From: an uncultured Clostridia bacterium
GTDB lineage: Bacteria > Bacillota > Clostridia > Christensenellales > UBA3700
DNA: 42,904 nt
Assembly: GCA_947176265.1 (NCBI GenBank)
Contig: CAMWQA010000006.1
Location: 1 to 42,904, forward strand
Reading direction: 5' to 3'
The notes under the pieces were generated by a model. It was not told where the DNA came from and searched no databases. It saw nothing but the letters and a program-made list of their open reading frames with translations. Below are positions 24,073 to 31,495 of the stretch, piece by piece; position 1 is the first letter of the stretch; each line of letters begins with the position of its first letter. The position numbers and the translations under genes are program-made.

Positions 24073-24116
24073 TTATCCACACGAACACTTGTTTTTGTGG
24101 ATAAGTATGTGGATAA
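24073..24116. other. Cluster of three perfect DnaA boxes
   Basis: TTATCCACA is at 24073-24081 (plus strand), and its complement TGTGGATAA is at 24096-24104 and 24108-24116. They lie in an AT-rich gap upstream of the amidase gene. The sequence TTTCCGCAAAAAT is repeated on either side (about 23946 and 24229). dnaA and dnaN are not in the window, so the cluster may be an origin part or a DnaA-titration or regulatory site. Confidence 0.8.
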
Positions 24117-24333
24117 GTAGGGGTTTGAGCCAAAAATTTTTGAAAATTGCCCATTTTAAGCGCAAAAACGCCGTTTTTGAAAAATTCCATATTCTTTCCC
24201 AAATCGTGCAAAATTGACAGGGCATTTTCCGCAAAAATACATATAAAAAATTTGCTGTTTTTATTTAAAAATTTTGATATTTTAGGCATAGAAATTTTGT
24301 TGATTAATAAACTGAATATTAGGTAGGTGAACT

Positions 24334-25029
24334 ATGGTTTTTATAACTAAAAAAAGTTACGTCATAGCCATTGCGATAATTATCGTCATTGTCGCCGCGT
24401 CTATCGCCGTCGGCGGAGGGTATATTTACACTCATAGAGCGCAGGCTACGGCTAAAATAAGCGAGTATACCGTCGTCATAGACGCAGGTCACGGCGGGAT
24501 AGACGGCGGCGTCGTGGGAAGTCAAGGAGTAAAAGAGAGCGATATCAATCTCAAGATGGCGGGGGTATTGCAAAAACAACTTGAAAGCATGGGCTACGGA
24601 GTCGTCATGACGAGGACGAGTAAAGACGCGCTCAACAATATCAAGCGATTGGATATGCAGGCGCGCAAAGATATTATCGTCAAGGCTTCGCCGGTTGCCG
24701 TCATCAGTCTGCACGTCAATAAGTTTTCCAATTCGTCGCGCAGAGGAGCGCAAGTCTTTTACGACGATACGGGCATAGGCAAGGACTTCGCCGAGAATAT
24801 GCAAAAGAGCATAAATCAAAATATCAACGCCAAATACAGCGGCAGAGACGATTACGAAGCTATTGGGGGCGACCTCTTTATTACCAAGTGCGTCAAAGTT
24901 CCGTCGATAATAATAGAGTGCGGATTTATTTCCAATCCGCAAGATGAAAAACTTTTGCTGTCGCAAAGCTACTGTCAAGATCTTTGCAGAGTCATTGCCG
25001 ACGTCCTGACCGAGAGTTTGACCGTATAA
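24334..25029 (+). CDS. N-acetylmuramoyl-L-alanine amidase (CwlD-like)
   Basis: The protein has 231 residues. Residues ~10-33 form an N-terminal membrane anchor. The Amidase_3 domain follows with zinc ligands in VIDAGHGGIDGG (His), GVKESDINL (Glu) and ISLHVN (His), and the catalytic Glu in SIIIECGFISN. It cleaves the bond between MurNAc and the peptide on the outer face of the membrane. CwlD relatives act in spore cortex formation; sporulation cannot be inferred from this gene alone. It is followed 22 bp later by a polysaccharide deacetylase gene, consistent with a cell-wall pair. The DnaA-box cluster lies ~220 bp upstream. Confidence 0.93.
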   Translation: MVFITKKSYVIAIAIIIVIVAASIAVGGGYIYTHRAQATAKISEYTVVIDAGHGGIDGGVVGSQGVKESDINLKMAGVLQKQLESMGYGVVMTRTSKDALNNIKRLDMQARKDIIVKASPVAVISLHVNKFSNSSRRGAQVFYDDTGIGKDFAENMQKSINQNINAKYSGRDDYEAIGGDLFITKCVKVPSIIIECGFISNPQDEKLLLSQSYCQDLCRVIADVLTESLTV

Positions 25030-25051
25030 AACTTATTAAGTTTCACAATAT

Positions 25052-25930
25052 ATGAATATGCGTATGAAGAAATTTGCTTTGAGTATTATTTGTTTGGTAT
25101 TGGCAGTTGCGGCGTTGAGCGTAGGTATTTGCCGCGAGAAGTCTATGGATACGACGGTCACGCAGACGAGCGGAGAGGGATATTCGCAGACTTGCCTTGG
25201 CGACTTGACAATACTTATGTATCACAATACTTTAGCGAAAGGCAAGAAGCAAAGCGTATACTGCATTAATCAAGACAGTTTAAGAAAAGATTTTGAATAT
25301 CTCAAGACCAATGGATACAACGTGATAAGTTGCAAAAGTCTAATAGAATGCGTCGACAACGGAGCGCCTCTTCCAGACAAAGCCGTGATATTGACGTTTG
25401 ACGACGGCTATCTCAACAATATGACATACGCGCTGCCGCTGCTGGAAGAGTACGGATACAGCGGAGTATTTTCCGTCGTGGGCGACTATACCGCTTACGA
25501 CAAGAATGGAAAGGGCGGCGGAGACTTTATATACTTTGGTTGGGACGATATTGCAGAGGTGTCTAAAAATTCCAACGTTGAGATAGGTCTGCATTCCTAT
25601 TCTATGCACAACACCCGCCCAAGATTGGGAGTATCGCAACTCAAGAGCGAAAGCGACGAGATATATAAACAAGTCTTTGCAGACGATACGCAAAAACTCG
25701 TCGAGAAACTTGACGAGTTGGGAGTATCTTCAAATATTTACGCTTACCCTTACGGCAAGTACACCAAGATAAGCGAGAGCGTGCTAAAAGACAAGGGAGT
25801 AGTCATGACCTTGACTTGCAACGAGGGTATCAATCACATTTACGGCAGACGCAGTCTTTATCTTCTCAAGAGAATCAACAGAGACGCGACAAAAGGCGGA
25901 TTGGCAAGTATATTGAAAAGATATGAGTAA
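25052..25930 (+). CDS. Polysaccharide deacetylase (NodB-type), exported
   Basis: The protein has 292 residues. Residues ~6-26 are a signal peptide or anchor. NodB motifs are TFDDGY (115-120, with the catalytic and metal aspartates) and HSYSMH (181-186, metal histidines), then YAYPYGKY. The enzyme removes acetyl groups from peptidoglycan or another surface glycan. It shares a probable transcript with the amidase. There is no strong ribosome binding site before the first ATG; the in-frame ATGs at 25058 and 25064 are alternatives. A terminator overlaps its stop codon. Confidence 0.92.
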   Translation: MNMRMKKFALSIICLVLAVAALSVGICREKSMDTTVTQTSGEGYSQTCLGDLTILMYHNTLAKGKKQSVYCINQDSLRKDFEYLKTNGYNVISCKSLIECVDNGAPLPDKAVILTFDDGYLNNMTYALPLLEEYGYSGVFSVVGDYTAYDKNGKGGGDFIYFGWDDIAEVSKNSNVEIGLHSYSMHNTRPRLGVSQLKSESDEIYKQVFADDTQKLVEKLDELGVSSNIYAYPYGKYTKISESVLKDKGVVMTLTCNEGINHIYGRRSLYLLKRINRDATKGGLASILKRYE

Positions 25931-25946
25931 AACGCTCATATCTTTT
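25919..25946 (+). terminator. Terminator overlapping deacetylase stop codon
   Basis: AGATATGAG pairs with CTCATATCT (9 bp), followed by a T run. The rest of 25947-26157 shows no gene. Confidence 0.85.
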
Positions 25947-26129
25947 TAGTTATGGATAAGATGTATTTTGATTTTATTTGGGGGAGTATGGGGGTGGAGT
26001 ATAGGCTTGCTCGGTGTAATTTGCACAATAAGCAGATTTTTTATGTAGTGATACCTAACTAAAATACAAAGTAATAAAAACCCATAAAAAATACGTTATT
26101 TAAGCAAATAACACCTTCGCTCGCTTAGA

Positions 26130-26143
26130 CGTAACTTCCGTTT
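26130..26143. repeat. Inverted-repeat arm flanking HTH/DUF6809 pair
   Basis: CGTAACTTCCGTTT here is the exact reverse complement of AAACGGAAGTTACG at 27215-27228. Looser similarity extends ~15 bp further outward from this arm. The arms enclose about 1.1 kb. Confidence 0.55.
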
Positions 26144-26157
26144 TAAACGACATAAAA

Positions 26158-26234
26158 ATTCTTCGACTCTGCTAACGCTACGCTCAGAATGACGTCAATC
26201 GGATTGAGATTTCTCCACTGCGGTCGAAATGACA
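26158..26234. repeat. Two REP-like hairpin repeats
   Basis: One AGAAT-type copy (26158-26193) and one GAAAT-type copy (26206-26234) lie just past the end of the HTH gene. Confidence 0.8.
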
Positions 26235-26239
26235 TTGAA

Positions 26240-26689
26240 CTAGTCGCTTTCGCCGAGTAAATAATCCGTTGTAACTCCAAAATAGTTGGCAAGGGTAATG
26301 ATTGCATTTGCGTTGGGAGTATATTTTCCTTGTTCCCAATGGTTTATAGCAGGTTGAGTTAAGCCTGCGTTTTTTGCAAGTTTGCCTTGAGACAAATTTT
26401 CCTTTATTCTCAATTCTTTTAATCGCTTATAAAATACAGACATGTCTATATTATAATCGTCTACTCGATATATAGGAGTGCTATCATCGTTTACTTTCAA
26501 CAAATAGTCTGTAGTGACTTGAAAGTATCTTGATAATATTATTACAACTTTAGCGTTAGGAGTTCGTTCTCCAGTTTCCCAATAACTAATTTCGCTATTT
26601 GCCAAACCTGTTTCTTTGGCAAGTTGCGGTTGAGATAAGTTAAATTCTTTTCTTAACAATTTAATATTTGATATAAATTTCTCTTTCAT
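26240..26689 (-). CDS. Tandem double-HTH (XRE family) regulator
   Basis: The protein has 149 residues formed by two similar Cro/CI domains of ~65 residues. Repeat 1 is SQPQLAKETGLANSEISYWE and repeat 2 is SQGKLAKNAGLTQPAINHWE. Each is followed by a T-P-N-A motif and a YFGVTTDYLL-like end. This is an internal duplication. It is divergent from the small gene at 26778, and the inverted repeat CTCCGTTTT/AAAACGGAG over that gene's promoter is the likely target. A double HTH could bind both half-sites as one polypeptide. Confidence 0.88.
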   Translation of the reverse strand: MKEKFISNIKLLRKEFNLSQPQLAKETGLANSEISYWETGERTPNAKVVIILSRYFQVTTDYLLKVNDDSTPIYRVDDYNIDMSVFYKRLKELRIKENLSQGKLAKNAGLTQPAINHWEQGKYTPNANAIITLANYFGVTTDYLLGESD

Positions 26690-26724
26690 AATTAAATTTT
26701 TTCACAATTCTTATTAAAAATCTA

Positions 26725-26768
26725 TTGACCTCTCCGTTTTCTTATTATATAATGATAAAAAAACGGAG
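26725..26768 (+). promoter_or_regulatory. Promoter with operator-like inverted repeat
   Basis: TTGACC (26725-26730), 17-bp spacer, TATAAT (26748-26753). CTCCGTTTT (26732-26740) and AAAACGGAG (26760-26768) bracket the -10 box. The right arm also supplies the GGAG ribosome binding site. Confidence 0.8.
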
Positions 26769-26777
26769 AAAATCATT

Positions 26778-27074
26778 ATGACGCAATCAAATATTATACA
26801 AATTTTATGTGATACGGTAGACTGTAAAAGAATAGCAAATAATGAAGATTACCAGAAGAATTTAGATGAAGCAGTAAAATGCAATGAAATTTTAGTCAAT
26901 TTTGCTGGAGATAATAAAGAAATTCAAGAAACGATATATCAATACAGCGTAGCGCAAGGACAACTTGAAGGTATAGCAAGCGATATGTACTTTAGGGAAG
27001 GCTTTTTGTGCGGAGCGAGATTGGCGCTTGAAATATGCGGTTTTGATATTATGTTCGACTCAAAGAGAGTCTAG
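26778..27074 (+). CDS. Small DUF6809-like protein
   Basis: The protein has 98 residues, helical and without a membrane segment. The overall pattern (an N-terminal helix with paired acidic residues, YQYSVAQGQLEGIASDMYFR and GFLCGARLALEI) resembles small proteins annotated as DUF6809 in Clostridia, often near HTH regulators. The function is unknown. It is divergent from the double-HTH gene, and the pair is enclosed by inverted-repeat arms at 26130 and 27215. Confidence 0.7.
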   Translation: MTQSNIIQILCDTVDCKRIANNEDYQKNLDEAVKCNEILVNFAGDNKEIQETIYQYSVAQGQLEGIASDMYFREGFLCGARLALEICGFDIMFDSKRV

Positions 27075-27175
27075 GCAAATCTAAAATGCGCCTTTTCTGC
27101 CAATTTAGCCCCGAATACATAGAGTACGACGTCGCTCGTCAAAAACTATCTTGAAAAAAATGCACTATTTTATTT
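27075..27175. repeat. Palindromic repeat, family F copy 2
   Basis: The segment is similar over its whole length to 19433-19545 (shared GCAAATCTAAAATGCG and CGCTCGTCAAAAACTATCTT). It starts right after the stop codon of the small gene. The gap 27176-27380 shows no gene. Confidence 0.7.
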
Positions 27176-27380
27176 TTTGTCAAGCTCTCTACTCATCGAA
27201 CGGGCAGAGAAGAGAAACGGAAGTTACGAAAGGCGCAAAGTGGTATATGCATTAAGTACATTGCTAGTTTTTGGTTTTGTTATTTTCAAGTTTTGGAATA
27301 GTGTCACTAAAAAATAGCTTAGTTACTAATGCAAATACCACTTGAAAGCCTTTACTCCTGCCAAAAAATATTAATCGGTA

Positions 27381-27457
27381 TAGATTTCTCCGCTATAATC
27401 GAAATGACATAATAATTTTTTAATCGGGGAGATTCTTCGACTACGCTCAGAATGACA
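27381..27457. repeat. Two REP-like hairpin repeats
   Basis: A GAAAT-type copy (27381-27409) and an AGAAT-type copy (27431-27457) lie immediately before the hairpin array. Confidence 0.8.
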
Positions 27458-27458
27458 A

Positions 27459-27566
27459 GTCCTCTGCGCGGACAGTTATATTTTTGCCTATGGCAAAAGT
27501 TATATTGCCACTGCGTGGCAGTTATATACGCCTTCGGCGAGTTATATCGTCGCTATGCGACGGTTA
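27459..27566. repeat. Array of five unlike hairpins joined by GTTATAT
   Basis: Five successive short hairpins differ in sequence but each is self-complementary: GTCC/GGAC, TTTTGCC/GGCAAAA, TGCCA/TGGCA, CGCC/GGCG and CGTCG/CGACG. Each of the first four is followed by GTTATAT and the last by GTTA. The linker is constant and the hairpins vary, the reverse of what a simple tandem repeat shows. Confidence 0.85.
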
Positions 27567-27586
27567 AGGATACTTTATTAAGATTA

Positions 27587-27685
27587 GATTCTTCGACTGC
27601 GCTCAAACTCCGCTATGCTGCGTTTTCGTTCCGCTCAGAATGACATTAGGAGATGGGGGATTCTTCGACTGCGCTCAGAATGACA
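27587..27685. repeat. Two REP-like hairpin repeats after the array
   Basis: AGAAT-type copies lie at 27587-27645 (enlarged loop) and 27659-27685. Confidence 0.8.
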
Positions 27686-27690
27686 GAAAA

Positions 27691-27747
27691 CCCCTCTCGT
27701 TTGGCATAAAAGATGCTAGACTTGACTAGCCTACCTTAGAGCCAAAC
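27691..27747. repeat. MITE-like repeat with GTTTGGC/GCCAAAC ends, copy 2
   Basis: CCCCTCTCGTTTGGC begins it and CCTACCTTAGAGCCAAAC ends it, as in 23693-23861 but with a far shorter interior. An inner GCTAG/CTAGC hairpin is present. It abuts the sulfatase stop codon and may act as its transcript end. Confidence 0.6.
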
Positions 27748-29069
27748 TATAAAATCTTCGCCTTGACATTTTCTATCTTTTCTATATCTTCAAGCAAAAT
27801 CTTTTTCAGTTCTTTCTTAATCTCTTTGTAGGCTTTGTTTCTCACAAGATTGGTATGTTGGGCAGGGTCTTTGATATTGTCGTAGAGCAGGTCTTCTTTA
27901 TATAACTTGCTCGTAGCTTTTTCCAATCCTAAAGACAACGGTTTTTTGACGCTGTAGGTATACTTATCAGTGATTATTGCGCGCCCCAGTTGCGACTCGC
28001 TTATCTGCAAGAAGATATGGTCGCGGCCTTTGCCTTCTACAAGCATAGGCAATATACTTTGGCTTTGATATTCTTCGGGGATTTGCGCGCCTGCAATATC
28101 GACTATGGTTGCGGTAAGGTCGAGAAGAGAGACGAAACCGCCAAAACGCTTGCCGACATATTTTTGCGTGGATTGCAATTTGGCAAGTCCGCCGCCTGTC
28201 ATTACGAATGGCAAATGCGCGCTTGCGTCGTGCGCGCTACGCTTATATTCAAAGTTGCGCGTCTTGAAGTGACAGCCGTGGTCGGAAGTGTATATTATTA
28301 CCGTATCGTCCCAAATGCCTTTATCTTTTACCTTTTGAATAAGATCGGCAAAGTTTTTGTCAAGTCGCTTGCAACAAGCGAGATAGTGCGCGTACTCCGT
28401 CTTATAGTTGCCCTTTAGTCCAACTAGGTCGTCGGGATAGGGAGTATTCTCAAACTGTTTGTCTTCGCCCTCTACGCATTGGAAGGTGTTGGCGGTATTT
28501 TGGTGGTGCGGCTCAAGTTGAGAAACCATAAGGAAGAACGGTTTGTCGCTGTCGTATTTGTCGATATAGTCGAGCGCAAAGTCGTTGATACAATCGCTGC
28601 GTACTCCTTCAAAAGTGACTTTGTTATTATCTTTATCAAACATATATCCGCCGTGTATGTCTGAAGTAAACTCAAGACAGTCCGCAGACAGCCAATAGTC
28701 GTTGTAGCCGCCGCGAAGTTCCTCGGGAATTGCCGTCTTCTGCACGTTGAATTTAGGCTTAAATCCGTTAGTGTCAGACGCAAGATGCCATTTGCCGATA
28801 TACGACGTGTTGTACCCTTGACGGTTGAGCGTCTTGGCAAGGGTATTTTCGTCGTCTTTATCCATAGAAATTCCGTTGATATAGCATTGGTTTTGCGTAG
28901 CGTATACGCCCGTCTGTATGCAAGCTCTTGCAGGTCCGCACACAGGTTGGCAGGTAAAAGCATTGTCAAAGAATATGCTGTCGTCCGTCATTGCCGAAAT
29001 GTTGGGAGTGACGGTCTCGTTGATAGTGTCGTATCGCTGTTGGTCGCTGAAATAAAGTATAATATTCAT
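27747..29069 (-). CDS. Cys-type sulfatase, cytoplasmic
   Basis: The protein has 440 residues. The active-site motif C44-G-P-A-R48 matches the CxPxR signature, whose cysteine must be converted to formylglycine. Other landmarks are the N-terminal ILYFSDQQRYDT metal site, YIGKWHLAS and IIYTSDHGCHF. It cleaves sulfate esters, probably from sulfated glycans or host-derived compounds. No signal peptide is visible, so the substrate must be imported. Cys-type enzymes in anaerobes need the radical-SAM maturase anSME, which is not in the window. It shares a strand with the TauE/SafE exporter located upstream of it. Confidence 0.92.
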   Translation of the reverse strand: MNIILYFSDQQRYDTINETVTPNISAMTDDSIFFDNAFTCQPVCGPARACIQTGVYATQNQCYINGISMDKDDENTLAKTLNRQGYNTSYIGKWHLASDTNGFKPKFNVQKTAIPEELRGGYNDYWLSADCLEFTSDIHGGYMFDKDNNKVTFEGVRSDCINDFALDYIDKYDSDKPFFLMVSQLEPHHQNTANTFQCVEGEDKQFENTPYPDDLVGLKGNYKTEYAHYLACCKRLDKNFADLIQKVKDKGIWDDTVIIYTSDHGCHFKTRNFEYKRSAHDASAHLPFVMTGGGLAKLQSTQKYVGKRFGGFVSLLDLTATIVDIAGAQIPEEYQSQSILPMLVEGKGRDHIFLQISESQLGRAIITDKYTYSVKKPLSLGLEKATSKLYKEDLLYDNIKDPAQHTNLVRNKAYKEIKKELKKILLEDIEKIENVKAKIL

Positions 29070-29130
29070 AATCTTCCTTTAGATGTATTCCATTGGAATT
29101 GTCATTGGGTATAAATTTTTAACTATATCT

Positions 29131-29159
29131 ATAGTATCATATTTTTGTTTTTAAATCAA
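29131..29159 (-). promoter_or_regulatory. Candidate promoter of sulfatase gene
   Basis: On the minus strand TTGATT (29154-29159), 17-bp spacer, TACTAT (29131-29136). This suggests the sulfatase has its own start point besides any readthrough from the exporter gene. Confidence 0.6.
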
Positions 29160-29162
29160 GAC

Positions 29163-29960
29163 CTAATTGCCAATCGCAACGGAATTGGTCACTATGTTGA
29201 CGATACATATTATCATTACGGCAATTTGCATTATATTGAAAGCCACTACGGTAATCTTGCCGGAAATCTTTTTGCCGACAAAACTGCCGATAAGTCCGCC
29301 GAGTACGCCTGCGACGCACATATAGGGGAGCATTGACAAGTCGTATCCGCCAAAGCCTCCGCTTAGGAGTATCGTCACGACTTTTGCAATCTGCGCGAAC
29401 ATTATCGTCACTATCGACGCAAACGTAGCTTCCTTTATCTCCATGGCAAAGAGTAGCATAAGTATCGCTACGTTGAGCGGACCGCCGCCTATACCCAAGA
29501 AAGACGAGATTATGCCTAGGATTAAACCTACCAAAATATAAAATATCAGATTTTGCAAATGCAACGGTTTGATTTTTTCTCTGAAGAGCATATAGAAGAA
29601 TATGCCAACTATCAAAAAGAGTAGTATGGAATTTTGAATTATCTTTATGATTTGCGGACTGGTTGCGCCTTTGGTCATAATCTCGAATAGATACTGTCCC
29701 AACACTCCGCCGCCGGCAGAAGATACGCCTAGAGCGATAAGTTTGACTATTGAAGTGCTGCGTTTTTTGCCCACCTGTCTTGCAAAAGTCGTCAGTGACA
29801 TTGCAAGCACTGTGATAGACGACAATGCGCCAATAGACGCGCTGTCAAAGTGACCCAGTAAGTCGAGCACCGGTTTGATTACCACGCCGCCGCCCATACC
29901 GGTAATTGCGCCTGCAAAAGTGCATATCAAAGCTATGAAAAAATATAATAACGCTATCAC
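29163..29960 (-). CDS. TauE/SafE (TSUP) family anion exporter
   Basis: The protein has 265 residues with about eight membrane helices arranged in two similar halves. Each half begins with the family pattern: AGAITGMGGGVVIKPVLDLL near the N-terminus and GIISSFLGIGGGPLNVAILM in the middle. TSUP proteins export sulfite, sulfoacetate or related anions. Next to a sulfatase gene, removal of sulfate or its reduction products is a reasonable inference but not proven. It ends 93 bp before the sulfatase start. Confidence 0.9.
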   Translation of the reverse strand: MIALLYFFIALICTFAGAITGMGGGVVIKPVLDLLGHFDSASIGALSSITVLAMSLTTFARQVGKKRSTSIVKLIALGVSSAGGGVLGQYLFEIMTKGATSPQIIKIIQNSILLFLIVGIFFYMLFREKIKPLHLQNLIFYILVGLILGIISSFLGIGGGPLNVAILMLLFAMEIKEATFASIVTIMFAQIAKVVTILLSGGFGGYDLSMLPYMCVAGVLGGLIGSFVGKKISGKITVVAFNIMQIAVMIICIVNIVTNSVAIGN

Positions 29961-29972
29961 TTTATCTCTCCA

Positions 29973-30134
29973 AAGAGGCTCTGAATAAGTGACGCGAGCA
30001 AAATTGCGTAAATGATTTTTGCGATAAGAAGGATACGCGTTGCGTTCGTAGCAGAGCTACGTACGTGTTGCGTAGACGAACTTAACGTATAAATCAGTAG
30101 CAAGATTGCCGTGAGAACTTAAGAAGAGACTCTT
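29973..30134. repeat. Long imperfect palindromic repeat, family E copy 2
   Basis: Its reverse complement aligns with 12666-12825; AAGTTCGTCTACGCA is identical in both. The centre differs and reads GTAGCAGAGCTAC. It sits upstream of both divergent genes (TSUP and alkyltransferase). Confidence 0.7.
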
Positions 30135-30181
30135 AATATCATTATATCAACGTAAAAGGGTGGTTGTCAATTTATATACGC

Positions 30182-30210
30182 TTTACTTGCAGGGCAGTTT
30201 GTTGTATAAT
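30182..30210 (+). promoter_or_regulatory. Promoter of alkyltransferase/pseudouridine synthase operon
   Basis: TTTACT (30182-30187), 17-bp spacer, TATAAT (30205-30210), followed by GAGGT and the ATG at 30227. Confidence 0.75.
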
Positions 30211-30226
30211 ATGCGAAGAGGTAAGT

Positions 30227-30535
30227 ATGAATTTTTTTGAAGAAGTATACGAAGCAGTCAAGGCAATCCCCGAGGGCAAAGTCGCAACTTACGGACAGAT
30301 TGCGCGTTTGCTGGGTTCGCCTCGTTCGTCGAGAGCGGTGGGGTACGCTTTGCACGTAAATCCTCAGCCGGTTGTAATCCCCTGCCACAGAGTAGTCAAT
30401 AGATTTGGAGAACTTGCTCCTGCGTTTGCCTTTGGGGGAAGAGAAGTACAGGCTGAATTGCTTGCAAAAGAGGGCGTGGAGTGCGACGAGAATTTTACCG
30501 TCGACCTTGCCAAATATCAGTGGGATGAGAAGTAA
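30227..30535 (+). CDS. MGMT-like DNA alkyltransferase, C-terminal domain only
   Basis: The protein has 102 residues from the ATG at 30227, chosen for GAGGT just upstream; the earlier in-frame ATG at 30164 precedes the promoter. It holds the methyltransferase domain with YGQIARLLG, the RAVGYALHVNP helix and the active-site IPCHRVV (Cys53). Full O6-methylguanine transferases carry an extra N-terminal domain that is absent here, as in the short YbaZ/ATL group. However, the cysteine is kept, so it may still accept an alkyl group. The stop codon overlaps the start of the next gene by one base. Confidence 0.88.
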   Translation: MNFFEEVYEAVKAIPEGKVATYGQIARLLGSPRSSRAVGYALHVNPQPVVIPCHRVVNRFGELAPAFAFGGREVQAELLAKEGVECDENFTVDLAKYQWDEK

Positions 30536-31401
30536 TGACAAGGCGGTTGGAGTATAACGCAACTTTTGACGGCAGCGCGGAAGATATATTGAAATTTTAT
30601 GGGGTATCGTCGTCGGTGCGCACGTCGTTGAGAAAACGGTTGGGTCTCGTTTGCAAGATTACAGGCGAACTGGAGATACCAATCAGATTGATAGATACGC
30701 TGTCGCAAGGCGAGCGTATTTGCATATATCTCGTAGACGAATTCGTCAAACAAATCCCCAAGGCCGATATACCCGTCAATATCGCGTATGAGGACGAAGA
30801 TATTGCCGTGATTGACAAACAGGCGGGATTGGCGGTAATCCCAGTCAAAGCGCATTACGGCAAGAGCCTACCCAACGCTTTGGCAAATATATGGGGAGAT
30901 TTCGTTTACCGTCCTGTCAACAGACTCGACAGAGATACGTCGGGACTTATGATAGTGGCGAAGAACCAACTTGCGCACAGCGTACTGTCGGCAGAACATA
31001 TTTATAGGGAGTACGTCGCGCTTTGCAGCGGAGTTTTTGCGGGAGAGAAGCGCGGAGTGATTGTCTTGCCGATAATTCGACGCGGAGAGAGTATGCGCCG
31101 CGAGGTCAATACGGACGGAGAGAGATCAATCACGCATTACGAGATACTCAATCAATACCAAGATTATTTTTCCGCAAGGTTCGCGCTTGAGACAGGCAGA
31201 ACGCATCAGATAAGAGTGCATATTGCGCACTTGGGATATCCGCTTTGCTGCGATAAACTTTATAATGAAAATCCGCAAGATATTATCTGTCCCAACGGCA
31301 AGACCTTGGACAGACAGGCATTGCATTCTTGCAAATTGCAATTCCTTCATCCCATAAGCAAAAAGCCAATGGCATTTGAGTCGCCGGCAGAATTTTTGTA
31401 A
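30535..31401 (+). CDS. RluA-family RNA pseudouridine synthase
   Basis: The protein has 288 residues. The catalytic motif RPVNRLDRDTSGLMIVAKN contains Asp132. LETGRTHQIRVHIAHLGYPL is the second conserved block. The N-terminal ~80 residues are a reduced S4-like or linker region. The enzyme isomerises uridine in rRNA or tRNA; the exact site is not readable. It is translationally coupled to the alkyltransferase gene through TAATG. Confidence 0.92.
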   Translation: MTRRLEYNATFDGSAEDILKFYGVSSSVRTSLRKRLGLVCKITGELEIPIRLIDTLSQGERICIYLVDEFVKQIPKADIPVNIAYEDEDIAVIDKQAGLAVIPVKAHYGKSLPNALANIWGDFVYRPVNRLDRDTSGLMIVAKNQLAHSVLSAEHIYREYVALCSGVFAGEKRGVIVLPIIRRGESMRREVNTDGERSITHYEILNQYQDYFSARFALETGRTHQIRVHIAHLGYPLCCDKLYNENPQDIICPNGKTLDRQALHSCKLQFLHPISKKPMAFESPAEFL

Positions 31402-31495
31402 TATACTTTATCGTTTGACATTTAATAATACGTAATATATAATTAAACCATAGATTTATTGCGCGAGTAAATTGGCGCAATTTAAGGAGTAGTAT

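Noticed and set aside
24073-24116. Definite chromosomal origin
   Set aside because: Only three boxes, no dnaA/dnaN neighbours and no switch of gene orientation; kept as a DnaA-box cluster only.
23978-24289. 103-codon minus-strand open frame over the DnaA-box region
   Set aside because: Composition follows the AT-rich DNA, there is no ribosome binding site or recognisable domain, and it runs through the DnaA boxes and flanking repeats.
27459-27566. Possible CRISPR array
   Set aside because: The constant unit is only 7 bases and the variable parts are palindromic, opposite to CRISPR repeat/spacer structure; no cas gene is present.
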